Assembly (NCBI GenBank): GCA_038253945.1
Contig: JBBSGR010000038.1
Location: forward strand, 1 to 6,305
DNA from: JBBRYW01 sp038253945
GTDB lineage: Bacteria > Actinomycetota > Thermoleophilia > Gaiellales > Gaiellaceae
Reading direction: 5' to 3'
Length of the DNA stretch: 6,305 nucleotides
Position 1 is the first letter of the stretch; every line of letters starts with the position of its first letter. Positions 1-6,157 of this stretch are shown one piece after another. The notes under the pieces are model-generated. The model did no database searches and was not told the DNA's origin. It saw only the letters and a list, made by a program, of their open reading frames with translations. The translations under genes were made by a program, and so were the position numbers.

Positions 1-1561
1 CCTCGACGCGGCCCTTGCCGAGCATCTTGGCCTGGTACATGGCGTAGTCGGCGTTGCGCATCACAGCGTCCGCGGTCTCGACACCCGAGCCGGTGGTGCA
101 GATGCCGATGCTGGCGCCGCTCGTGATCAGCGACCCGTTGAGGGCTATGGGCTGGGACATCACGTCGAGGATGCGGCGGGCCACGACTTCGGCCTCCTCA
201 ACTTCGGAAAGGTCCTCGAGCAGCACGGCGAATTCGTCGCCGCCGATGCGCGCGGCGGTGTCCCCATCACGCAGCGACAGCTGCACTCGCTCCGCGACGG
301 CCACGAGGACGGCATCGCCCTTCGCATGGCCGAGCCGATCATTGACGGTCTTGAGGTCGTCCACGTCGATGAAGAGGACGGAGAGCTGGCCACGGAGCCG
401 CTGCCCGCGCGCGAGGGCGTGCTCGAGCCGGTCGGTGAAGAGCGCCCTGTTGGCGAGCCGCGTGAGGGGATCGTGAAACGCCTGATGGTGCAGCTGCTCG
501 TAGAGCCGGGCGTTCTCGAGCGCCATTGCGGCTTCGGAGGCGAAGGTGAACGCGAGCATCATCTCCCGCTCGCTGAAGGCCGCGCCGGCGCGGCTCAGCT
601 CGACCAGGCCGATGGTCTCGCCCTTCGCCACGAGTGGCAGCAGGATCAGCGCGGTCTGGCCGTCGGCTCGCAGCAGCGCCGTCTCTTCGGGGTCCGCGTC
701 CGGATCGTCAACGTGCATCGTGACCGGCTGCTTGTGCTCGAGCACGCCCCGTGTCACCGGGTAGTCGGCCAGGCGGTAGACAGGGTCGAGGATCGCGGTC
801 AGATCGACCGGATACGCGGCGTACGTCAGCACGGCGTCGACGCTCCGATCCCAGCTCGAGATCACGCAGCGGGCTGCTCCGCTCACCTCGGCGAGATGGC
901 GCGCCATGCGCTCGCCGACGAGATGCGGATCCATCGTGTGGGCGAGGTCGCGCGACAACTCCACCAGTCCGCCCAGCTCGCGGGACGACTCCACGAGGCG
1001 GCTGCGGTATTGCCACAGCAGGAAGAGAAGGACCCCCGCAACAGCGGCTCCGCTCACGATCCTCAGCAAGCCGACGGCCCAGAGCGGAATGGCCGATGGG
1101 TCGGTCGCGACTTCGGCCGCCAGGGCGAGAACGAGGCACAAGCCCCACGCTGCGGCCATCATTCGTCGCAGCCACGTGCTCGAGAGGTATGGCAGGGCGA
1201 CCGCCACCGGGATCAGGCCCGCAGCCGTCACGGCGGGAGTGAGGGACGGCATCAGATCGGCACTCACGAGCACGAGCACGAAGACCCAGATCGCGAACTC
1301 GGTGACAAAGCGGCTGATCCGATCCTGCGTCACCCGAGGCCAGGCCCACAACACCCACACGACGAAGATCGCGATCGGTATTCCGACGAGAGCGACCTGG
1401 AAGGAGCTCGTGAGAAGTGAAATGGCCTCGTCGATGGCAACGACGACGAACGCAAGGGCCGCCACGCGGTGGACAAAGGCGCCCAGCTGCGCCATGTCGG
1501 CTCGGTGGACGATGAGTTGCGGGTCGGCTTGCGCTGGCGACGGGTGCGGGGCGCTGGACAT
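1..1561 (-). CDS. Membrane-bound GAF-GGDEF diguanylate cyclase (3' end outside window)
   Basis: Predicted to condense two GTP into the second messenger cyclic di-GMP at the inner face of the membrane. I translated 520 codons from the ATG at 1561 to the left edge without a stop. Residues about 26-185 are hydrophobic and form roughly six membrane helices. A GAF domain follows (about 200-350), then a short coiled linker with ALENARLYEQL, then GGDEF (about 360 onward). In the GGDEF domain I see DPLTRLANR (364-372), the metal and substrate motif FIDVDDLKTVND (397-408), the active-site GGDEF (440-444) and the inhibitory I-site RDGD (431-434), exactly five residues before GGDEF. Catalysis and product inhibition therefore look intact. 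A GAGG lies only three bases before the ATG, a short spacing. The gene follows paaD in the same direction after 192 bases, so it is probably a separate unit. An EAL domain beyond the edge cannot be excluded. The signal sensed is unknown. Confidence 0.93.
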   Translation of the reverse strand, partial: MSSAPHPSPAQADPQLIVHRADMAQLGAFVHRVAALAFVVVAIDEAISLLTSSFQVALVGIPIAIFVVWVLWAWPRVTQDRISRFVTEFAIWVFVLVLVSADLMPSLTPAVTAAGLIPVAVALPYLSSTWLRRMMAAAWGLCLVLALAAEVATDPSAIPLWAVGLLRIVSGAAVAGVLLFLLWQYRSRLVESSRELGGLVELSRDLAHTMDPHLVGERMARHLAEVSGAARCVISSWDRSVDAVLTYAAYPVDLTAILDPVYRLADYPVTRGVLEHKQPVTMHVDDPDADPEETALLRADGQTALILLPLVAKGETIGLVELSRAGAAFSEREMMLAFTFASEAAMALENARLYEQLHHQAFHDPLTRLANRALFTDRLEHALARGQRLRGQLSVLFIDVDDLKTVNDRLGHAKGDAVLVAVAERVQLSLRDGDTAARIGGDEFAVLLEDLSEVEEAEVVARRILDVMSQPIALNGSLITSGASIGICTTGSGVETADAVMRNADYAMYQAKMLGKGRVE

Positions 1562-1699
1562 GGGCCTCGTCTCGGGCAGGCGCCGGGTCGGCGGCGACTG
1601 TGTTTGCGGGCAGCGACGGGACAGAGCCCACTGGCTCGCAGCTCGGACCCGTAGCTTCCGCCGGCACCGGCCCCATCGAAACCGCCCAAAAGTACCCTA

Positions 1700-1731
1700 G
1701 AGTGCACCTCGCCACACTCGGAAGGGCACTC
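1700..1731 (-). terminator. Weak inverted repeat after paaD, possible terminator
   Basis: GAGTGC (1700-1705) and GCACTC (1726-1731) are perfect 6-base inverted arms around a 20-base loop, starting 22 bases beyond the paaD stop. A second CACTC at 1715-1719 offers an alternative, tighter pairing with GAGTG at 1700-1704. On the minus strand the repeat is followed by TAGGGTACTTTT, which has only a four-T run about ten bases downstream. This is a poor match to an intrinsic terminator. The rest of the 1562-1753 gap holds only short GC-rich inverted repeats (for example GAGCC at 1624-1628 with GGCTC at 1633-1637) and no convincing promoter. Confidence 0.25.
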
Positions 1732-1753
1732 CCCGGTGGCTCTGCTGGACCCC

Positions 1754-2287
1754 TCAGATCGTCTTGAACTGCTCGAAGGGCTGGAGGCAGTCCTCGCAGT
1801 GGGCGATGGCGCGGCAGAGGGTCGTTCCGAAGGCATTCTCAAGGCGCGTGTTCGATGATCCGCACCAGGGGCATGCCGCGGCGGCGATCGTCGGGAAGAG
1901 CGGAAGCTCCTGGCCGAGCGCCACGCCGGTCGGCGGCGCAAAGCCTCGTTCGCTCAGCTGGCGTCGTCCCTGCGGCGTGATGCGCTCGGTGGTCCACGGC
2001 TCCGCGAACGTGATGTCCGCCTCGACGGTCAAGGCGAACGGCGCCAACCGCTCCAGGACGGCCTCGCGGATCAGCTCCACCGCCGGGCAGCCGATGAACG
2101 TGGGCAGCAGCTCGACCCGGACGCGGCCGGGCCCGACCTGGACGTCGCGGACGATGCCAAGGTCCACGATCGAGAGGCCGGGGATCTCCGGATCGGAGAC
2201 GTCCGCGAGGGCCGCGCGGATGGCGCTCTCGAGGGGAACGGCACTCATCGGCCGCACGGCGCTGATCGTAGGCACCGCGATCACCAT
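1754..2287 (-). CDS. paaD: PaaD, phenylacetyl-CoA epoxidase accessory protein
   Basis: PaaD is the accessory protein of the phenylacetyl-CoA epoxidase cluster, needed for activity in vivo and thought to act in Fe-S or metal-centre assembly. With the ATG at 2287 it has 177 residues. An N-terminal DUF59/MIP18-like domain (about 15-92) carries SDPEIP (31-36), VDLG and the conserved cysteine in FIGCPAVE (C67). The C-terminal zinc ribbon has C139-x2-C142, C158 and C164-x2-C167 and ends in FEQFKTI, typical of the family. This start overlaps the end of paaC by seven bases (ATGGTGA) and has a GAGG ten bases upstream. An in-frame ATG at 2248 would give 164 residues, closer to the 165 of E. coli PaaD, but I see no Shine-Dalgarno sequence there. 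Identity is secure and the exact start is not. It is the last paa gene here: no paaE follows. Confidence 0.95.
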   Translation of the reverse strand: MVIAVPTISAVRPMSAVPLESAIRAALADVSDPEIPGLSIVDLGIVRDVQVGPGRVRVELLPTFIGCPAVELIREAVLERLAPFALTVEADITFAEPWTTERITPQGRRQLSERGFAPPTGVALGQELPLFPTIAAAACPWCGSSNTRLENAFGTTLCRAIAHCEDCLQPFEQFKTI

Positions 2288-3120
2288 GTTGCGCCGGCCT
2301 CGAGCCGGTGGACCGAGGTGAACTCCCCCCACAGCCACCGGAAGCCATCGGACGGGCTCGAGCGAGTCCGGCCGCCGGCGACCTCCGGAGTCGTGGCGGG
2401 CAAGTGGACGCCGAGACCGGCGAAGACGGCTTCCAGGCGCTCCGATTGGCGCGCCGCGAGCCTGGCCATGGGCTCCGCGAGGATCCGCTCCCGGATGAGC
2501 GTCTCTTCACCGTTCAGCGGCGCGAACATGGAGAGCGCGTCGGGCCACAGGGTGACGAGGGCCCCCTGGAGGCGGTCGCATGCCTCACCGCCGCGGTCCG
2601 CGAGGCGCCTCACCCACGCATCGAGGTGCAGCAGGTGGTACGTCTCCTCGCGGCGCACCTTGGCGACGACCTCTGCCAACGGCCGGAACGAGGAGTCCGC
2701 GAGCGCGACCAGGCGCACTGCGTCGGCCGTGTCGTAGAGGTAGCGCCGAACGATGCTGAACGCCCAGTCGGTGCGCGGATGATCGAGCAGGCGGCAGTGA
2801 CGGTAGGCGTCCACCGGCCGGCCGAAGGCGGTCTCGTCCGGATCCTCGCCGGTGAGCGCCGCGCGCAGCTCGTAGAAAACGCGCGCGTGGCCGATCTCGT
2901 CCTGGGCGAGCGAGCTGAAGGCCACATCCTCCTCGAGCATCGGCGCGATGCCCGTCCACTCGGAGTCCAGGAAGCCCTGCACGAACTCGTCGTCCGCGAG
3001 CGTCAGCAGCAGCTCGGAGAGCGTGTCGCGAGTAGCGGGCGCGATGGCCGCAGCATCGAAGCTCGGCACGTCGCGCGCGACCACGACGCGAGTCGTCCGC
3101 CGGGCGGGCTCAGCGGTCAT
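2281..3120 (-). CDS. paaC: PaaC, phenylacetyl-CoA epoxidase structural subunit
   Basis: PaaC is a ferritin-like four-helix protein that pairs with PaaA in the ring 1,2-phenylacetyl-CoA epoxidase of aerobic phenylacetate degradation. It has 279 residues, including about 25 leading residues that look like a variable tail. The core begins near ATRDTLSELLLTLADDEF and contains SEWTGIAPMLEEDVAFSSLAQ, typical of PaaC. Two ExxH motifs are visible: E75-I-G-H78 within QDEIGHAR, and E159-T-Y-H162 within REETYHLLHLDAW. As I recall, the first is degenerate (LDLLGQAR-like) in the E. coli subunit, which binds no iron. The ATG overlaps the paaB stop as ATGA, and a GGAAAG lies about ten bases upstream. The gene overlaps paaD by seven bases. 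The SEWTG/EEDVAF signature fits PaaC better than PaaA. Confidence 0.95.
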   Translation of the reverse strand: MTAEPARRTTRVVVARDVPSFDAAAIAPATRDTLSELLLTLADDEFVQGFLDSEWTGIAPMLEEDVAFSSLAQDEIGHARVFYELRAALTGEDPDETAFGRPVDAYRHCRLLDHPRTDWAFSIVRRYLYDTADAVRLVALADSSFRPLAEVVAKVRREETYHLLHLDAWVRRLADRGGEACDRLQGALVTLWPDALSMFAPLNGEETLIRERILAEPMARLAARQSERLEAVFAGLGVHLPATTPEVAGGRTRSSPSDGFRWLWGEFTSVHRLEAGATW

Positions 3121-3467
3121 TCCGTGCCCGCTTTCCGACGCGCGGCGTCGAGCTTGTCGCGCATCACGTAGCCGCCGGGCTTCTTGAACGAGCGGTCGAG
3201 CGGCGGCTGAAGCAGGTCGAGGTCGGAGAGGTCCCGGATCGCCGAGCGCGGCACGACCCAGAGCCGGACGCTCTCCTGGCGCCGCGAATAGAACTCGCGG
3301 GCGTAATGGATGGCGAGGTCTGCGTCCGGCGCGCGTACGTTGCCGGCGTGCCGCATCGCGTCGCCGTCCTTCTCCTGGCGAAACACTTCCCAGACATCGG
3401 CCTGGGCCTCCGGGCCAAGCGCCGCCGTCGGATCGCTACGGCCGATCGAATCGCGCGGCTCACTCAT
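3117..3467 (-). CDS. paaB: PaaB, phenylacetyl-CoA epoxidase small subunit
   Basis: PaaB is the small subunit that bridges PaaA-PaaC pairs in the phenylacetyl-CoA epoxidase. It has 116 residues, somewhat longer than the roughly 95 of E. coli, through an N-terminal extension of about 24 residues and a basic tail. The family core is clear: DVWEVFRQEKDGDAMRHAG (24-42), then APDADLAIHYAREFYSRRQE and SVRLWVVPRSAI. The frame stays open upstream as far as 4028, but that part reads as shadow of the preceding gene. The ATG at 3467 is preferred because it forms an ATGA overlap with the GNAT stop and has GGGAAGG six bases upstream. The gene ends in a second ATGA overlap with paaC, consistent with translational coupling. 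Confidence 0.95.
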   Translation of the reverse strand: MSEPRDSIGRSDPTAALGPEAQADVWEVFRQEKDGDAMRHAGNVRAPDADLAIHYAREFYSRRQESVRLWVVPRSAIRDLSDLDLLQPPLDRSFKKPGGYVMRDKLDAARRKAGTE

Positions 3468-4411
3468 GCTGCGCCTTCCCGGCGCCACAGCGAGGAGCGC
3501 ATGACCTCCTCGAAGCCGAGCGATTCGTACAGGTGGTTGGGCGCAGTCTCGGCAGCCTCCGCCATTACCAGGGCCCACTCCGCACCGACCGCCGCCAGCC
3601 TCCGCAATGCCTCGCGGCAGACCGCGGCCGCCAGGCCGCGCCGGCGGTGATCGGGATGCGTGCCGACGGGCTCGAAGATGCCGACACGGATCTGCGGGTC
3701 GTACCAGGCCAGGCAGAACGCCGCGAACGATCCGTCCGGCGCGACCGCCACGACGTCGAGCTCCGGCCGATAGAGGGGCATGGCCATCACGCTTCCGTAG
3801 CGATCCGTCGTCATGCGGGTCGGGTCGAAGGCGGCGCGATGGACCTCGACCCGGCGACCCAGGTCGCCTTCCAGGCTCACGCCGAACAGGACGTAGCTGT
3901 CCACCGGGTCCGGGTCGGCCAGCCGCCCACCGAGGCGCAGGGCACGATGCACAATCTCGCCACCGGGATCGGGCGCGAACCCCTCGCGCTGGAGCAACGG
4001 CTCGAGAGCACTGCCCGCCTCCGACCATGCACCGAGACGGTCTGGCAGCTCGCCGTGCGCGCGGAGCAGCCGCTCCTCATCGAGGAACCACGCGAGCGCC
4101 TCCTCCATGAGGAGCTGGGCATCGGCGCCAGGGTGGTCGTCGGGGTGCAGGTACCAGTCGAAGATGGTCGTGTGGTCGACGGCCCAGGCACGCACATCGC
4201 CGCCGGCGTCTTCCCACAGCACGATCGAGTCCGACCGTTCCCTGCCCGGGTCGACGAGGCCTGTCCATCCCCATTCGAGGTCGCCCGGGTGCGATGGCAC
4301 GCGCGGTCCGAAGGCGCGCCAACCTGCGCGCTGCACGTCCTGCATCTGGGCGAGGTCGGCCGGCCCAGCGTAGCTCCGCCGCTTCAAGCCGGTCTGCACA
4401 GTGGCGCCCAC
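3464..4411 (-). CDS. GNAT-family acyltransferase within the paa operon
   Basis: Predicted acyl-CoA-dependent N-acyltransferase of 315 residues; the substrate is unknown. The length and layout suggest two GNAT-like folds. The N-terminal half (about 12-160) lacks a clear acyl-CoA-binding motif and looks degenerate. The C-terminal half (about 172-312) has motif A, VGTHPDHRRRGLA, with R256-x2-G259-x-A261 contacting the CoA pyrophosphate, and motif B ending NHLYESLGFEEV (292-303). The start is GTG at 4411, one base after the paaA stop, with no strong ribosome site, so translation probably depends on coupling to paaA. The end overlaps paaB by four bases (ATGA). There is no signal peptide or membrane segment, so it should be cytosolic. 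This family is not part of the canonical paa cluster. It may act on a pathway protein, on a CoA-linked by-product, or be a neutral insertion. The fold is secure and the role is not. Confidence 0.9.
   Translation of the reverse strand: MGATVQTGLKRRSYAGPADLAQMQDVQRAGWRAFGPRVPSHPGDLEWGWTGLVDPGRERSDSIVLWEDAGGDVRAWAVDHTTIFDWYLHPDDHPGADAQLLMEEALAWFLDEERLLRAHGELPDRLGAWSEAGSALEPLLQREGFAPDPGGEIVHRALRLGGRLADPDPVDSYVLFGVSLEGDLGRRVEVHRAAFDPTRMTTDRYGSVMAMPLYRPELDVVAVAPDGSFAAFCLAWYDPQIRVGIFEPVGTHPDHRRRGLAAAVCREALRRLAAVGAEWALVMAEAAETAPNHLYESLGFEEVMRSSLWRREGAA
3474..3480 (-). promoter_or_regulatory. Ribosome binding site of paaB
   Basis: GGGAAGG on the minus strand lies six bases before the ATG at 3467. It decides the paaB start, because the same frame is open for another 560 bases upstream, inside the GNAT gene. 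Confidence 0.7.
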
Positions 4412-4412
4412 G

Positions 4413-5402
4413 TCAGGCGGCGGCGGCCGGAGCGAGGATCGCCTCGCGAACCCAGGCCGTCTGATCGTGATTGAAGCGCCTGAAATCGAGCCGTTCCTGT
4501 GATTTAGGCCCGTGCCCGGTCACCACGGAACGCAGCTCCTCCCAGTCCGGCTCCGAATAGCGCCACTCCCCCGTCGCGTCGTCAAGGCGCAGTTCCGGAT
4601 CGGGAATCACGAGGCCGAGCTCACGGATGCGCGGCACGTAGATCGAAAGGAATTCCTGGCGAAGCTCCTCGCTGGTCTTTGCCTTGATGCGCCAGAAGAG
4701 GTCACGGTCCTTCTCGCGTGGACTGCGCGGACCGTGCATCTGCATCAGCGGTCCCCACCAGCGATCGAGCGCCTCCTGGACCATGGCGCGCTGCGAAACC
4801 GTGCCGCTCATCATTGTCACGACCACGTCCCGGCCGTGCATGATGTGGACCGATTCCTCCCAGCAGATCTTCTTCATCGTCCGGCTGTATGGCCCGTAGG
4901 AGGAGTCACGCAGAGCCTGCTGCGCCACGATGGCCGCTGCGTCCACGAGCCACGCGATGATCCCCACGTCCGCCCACGATTTCGTCGGGTAGTGGAAGAC
5001 GTTGTGGAACTTGGTCTTGCCGTCGAGCAGGTCCTGGTACATCTGCTCGCGGTTCTTGCCGAGGTCCTCGGCAACCCGGTAGAGCAGCTGGGCGTGCCCG
5101 CATTCGTCCTGCACCTTGGCCGTCAGTGCGAGCTTCCGCTTGAGTGTCGGCGCTCGCATGATCCATTCGCGCTCGGGGAGCACCCCCATCAGCTCGCTGT
5201 TGGCGTGCATCTCGACGAAGCGCAGCACGGCCGTGCGGTACTCGTCCGGCATCCAGTCGGTCGCCTCGACCTTGAGCCCGGCCTGGACGTGCCCGACAAA
5301 GGCTTCGTAGCGCTCGTCGTCCGTGAGCGAGGAGTCGGCGAAGGCGGGCAGTGTTCGTTCCTCAGGCGCCAGGATCGGTTCGAGCGCGAGCGGGTCGGTC
5401 AT
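4413..5402 (-). CDS. paaA: PaaA, phenylacetyl-CoA epoxidase catalytic subunit
   Basis: Catalytic diiron subunit of the ring 1,2-phenylacetyl-CoA epoxidase, which inserts one oxygen atom into the aromatic ring of phenylacetyl-CoA to give the epoxide later opened by downstream enzymes. It has 329 residues, against about 309 in E. coli. Diiron ligands are apparent: E70 (HANSE), E100-C-G-H103 in QDECGHAQLLYR, probably D154 (WLVDAAA), and E183-S-V-H186 in CWEESVHIMHGRD. Family blocks ATDWMPDEYR, FHYPTKSWADVG and ALDRWWGPLMQMHGP are all present, and nothing looks truncated. The start is supported by GGAGG seven bases upstream and by an ATGA overlap with the tetR stop. The stop is one base before the GTG of the GNAT gene. 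Electrons would normally come from the reductase PaaE, which is not encoded in this window. Confidence 0.97.
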   Translation of the reverse strand: MTDPLALEPILAPEERTLPAFADSSLTDDERYEAFVGHVQAGLKVEATDWMPDEYRTAVLRFVEMHANSELMGVLPEREWIMRAPTLKRKLALTAKVQDECGHAQLLYRVAEDLGKNREQMYQDLLDGKTKFHNVFHYPTKSWADVGIIAWLVDAAAIVAQQALRDSSYGPYSRTMKKICWEESVHIMHGRDVVVTMMSGTVSQRAMVQEALDRWWGPLMQMHGPRSPREKDRDLFWRIKAKTSEELRQEFLSIYVPRIRELGLVIPDPELRLDDATGEWRYSEPDWEELRSVVTGHGPKSQERLDFRRFNHDQTAWVREAILAPAAAA

Positions 5403-6025
5403 GGTTGAGCCTCCGGGTTCGGGTCGGGTTCTCCTGCGTGCGTCGGGCGGCCCGCGTGGCCAAGGGCGTGGAGGATCAGATCAGCGTAGACCTCGGCGAC
5501 CTGGTCGGCGCTGAGCCTGCCGTCGGGGCGGTACCACGCCGAGATGCCGTTCAGTGCCGAGAGCGCGAAGGCGGCCGCGACCGTCGGATCCGCGGCCTTG
5601 AAATCACCGGTCGCAATTCCGGCGGCGATGACCGCGCGGAAGCACGCCTCGTAGGCATCGCGCCGTTCGGCAATGGAAGAGCGACGCTCCGGCGACAGGT
5701 AGCGCCACTCATCGAGGAAGACGATCGCGCTGCCCTGATCCGTGGTCACCACCCGCACATGCGCGCGGACCATCCGCTGCAACCGAACCTGAGGAGCAAG
5801 TCCTGCCTCCTCGGCGATCGGAGCGATCTCCGCATCGAAGCGGTCCGCCGCCCGGTCGACGATCGACCAGAGCATCTCCTCCTTGGAGGCCACGTGCGCG
5901 TACAGGCTGGCGCCCTGGATGTCGAGAGCGCGGGCGATGTCGCGGACGCTCGTCGCCGGGTAGCCGCGCTCGCGGAAGAGCTCGCTTGCCGCGTTCTCGA
6001 TCTGGCGCCGGCGGGTCTCGACCAT
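5399..6025 (-). CDS. TetR-family repressor, probable regulator of the paa operon
   Basis: Predicted dimeric DNA-binding repressor of 208 residues. The TetR helix-turn-helix is canonical: AASELFRERGYPATSVRDIA (12-31), then GASLYAHVASKEEML (38-52). The C-terminal ligand domain has FLDEWRYLSPERR, a YEACFRAVIAAGIATGDF block and NGISAWYRPDGRLS, resembling the KstR2-like group whose known ligands are acyl-CoA thioesters. Together with its position as first gene of the paa operon, this suggests it senses phenylacetyl-CoA or a later CoA intermediate, as the TetR-type PaaR proteins do. The ATG at 6025 is chosen because the TetR domain begins there and a promoter and operator lie directly upstream. The gene ends in an ATGA overlap with paaA, so it is cotranscribed and probably autoregulated. 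A weakness is that KstR2-like regulators also control steroid and fatty-acid genes, so the ligand is inferred from context. Confidence 0.93.
   Translation of the reverse strand: MVETRRRQIENAASELFRERGYPATSVRDIARALDIQGASLYAHVASKEEMLWSIVDRAADRFDAEIAPIAEEAGLAPQVRLQRMVRAHVRVVTTDQGSAIVFLDEWRYLSPERRSSIAERRDAYEACFRAVIAAGIATGDFKAADPTVAAAFALSALNGISAWYRPDGRLSADQVAEVYADLILHALGHAGRPTHAGEPDPNPEAQP
5410..5414 (-). promoter_or_regulatory. Ribosome binding site of paaA
   Basis: GGAGG on the minus strand lies seven bases before the paaA ATG and inside the last codons of tetR. It is the strongest Shine-Dalgarno sequence in the operon, suggesting that paaA is translated more efficiently than the repressor gene before it. 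Confidence 0.8.
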
Positions 6026-6031
6026 CGGTGC

Positions 6032-6060
6032 AGTCTAACGAACGATTGTTAGGGCGGCAA
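6032..6060 (-). promoter_or_regulatory. Probable promoter of the tetR-paa operon, leaderless
   Basis: On the minus strand, TTGCCG (6060-6055) and TAGACT (6037-6032) are separated by 17 bases, close to the TTGACA and TATAAT consensus for housekeeping sigma factors. Seven bases past the -10 lies the A of the tetR ATG, about where transcription would begin. No Shine-Dalgarno sequence precedes that ATG, so the transcript may be leaderless. Confidence 0.6.
6035..6052. promoter_or_regulatory. Probable TetR operator (18-bp near-palindrome)
   Basis: CTAACGAACGATTGTTAG is symmetric at 14 of 18 positions, with perfect outer arms CTAAC and GTTAG. It lies nine bases upstream of the tetR ATG, in the promoter spacer and overlapping the -10 element, where a bound repressor would block RNA polymerase. 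From memory, the Thermus TetR-type PaaR consensus is CNAACGNNCGTTNG. The first 14 bases here fit that with one mismatch, although the centre of symmetry is shifted by two bases. Confidence 0.75.
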
Positions 6061-6096
6061 GCAGTCGAGCTGAGACGGGGAAGCCCAGGTCGCGAA

Positions 6097-6119
6097 TGCG
6101 GCGCGGCCCGGTCGCCGCA
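6097..6119 (-). terminator. GC-rich hairpin after ppc, possible terminator
   Basis: TGCGGCG (6097-6103) and CGCCGCA (6113-6119) form a perfect 7-bp stem with a 9-base loop, about 40 bases past the ppc stop. No T-run follows on the minus strand, so it is at best a weak or factor-dependent terminator. A short palindrome ACGAA-G-TTCGT (6119-6129) abuts it. The remainder of the 132-base gap shows nothing else. Confidence 0.25.
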
Positions 6120-6157
6120 CGAAGTTCGTCGCCGGGGCAGACGAAATTGGACGTCGC

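Noticed and set aside
326..1420. Long plus-strand open frame (364 codons)
   Set aside because: It is antisense to the GAF-GGDEF cyclase, whose motifs are unmistakable. The composition is Arg/His/Glu-rich with no recognisable domain, as expected for high-GC shadows.
708..1715. Minus-strand open frame (335 codons) across the paaD-cyclase gap
   Set aside because: It lies in a different frame from the cyclase, and its product is a Pro/Arg/Gly-rich sequence with no domain. The correct frame reads GGDEF and starts at 1561.
1562..1753. Possible riboswitch (c-di-GMP or other) ahead of the cyclase
   Set aside because: Short GC-rich inverted repeats are present, but I found no GEMM-like or cobalamin-like conserved core.
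2308..3171. Long plus-strand open frame (287 codons) opposite paaC
   Set aside because: It is antisense to a clearly conserved paaC and has no domain or convincing ribosome site.
3468..4028. N-terminal extension of the paaB frame to 4028
   Set aside because: The extra 187 residues are shadow of the GNAT gene; PaaB is a small protein and has a good ribosome site at 3474-3480.
3533..4474. Plus-strand open frame (313 codons) opposite the GNAT gene
   Set aside because: Shadow of a gene with clear GNAT motifs; low-complexity translation.
4512..5408. Plus-strand open frame (298 codons) opposite paaA
   Set aside because: Antisense to paaA, with a His/Val/Leu/Arg-rich shadow composition and no motif.
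6119..6129. ACGAA-G-TTCGT palindrome as a second operator
   Set aside because: It has only five-base arms and a different core spacing from the operator at 6035-6052; palindromes this short are expected by chance.
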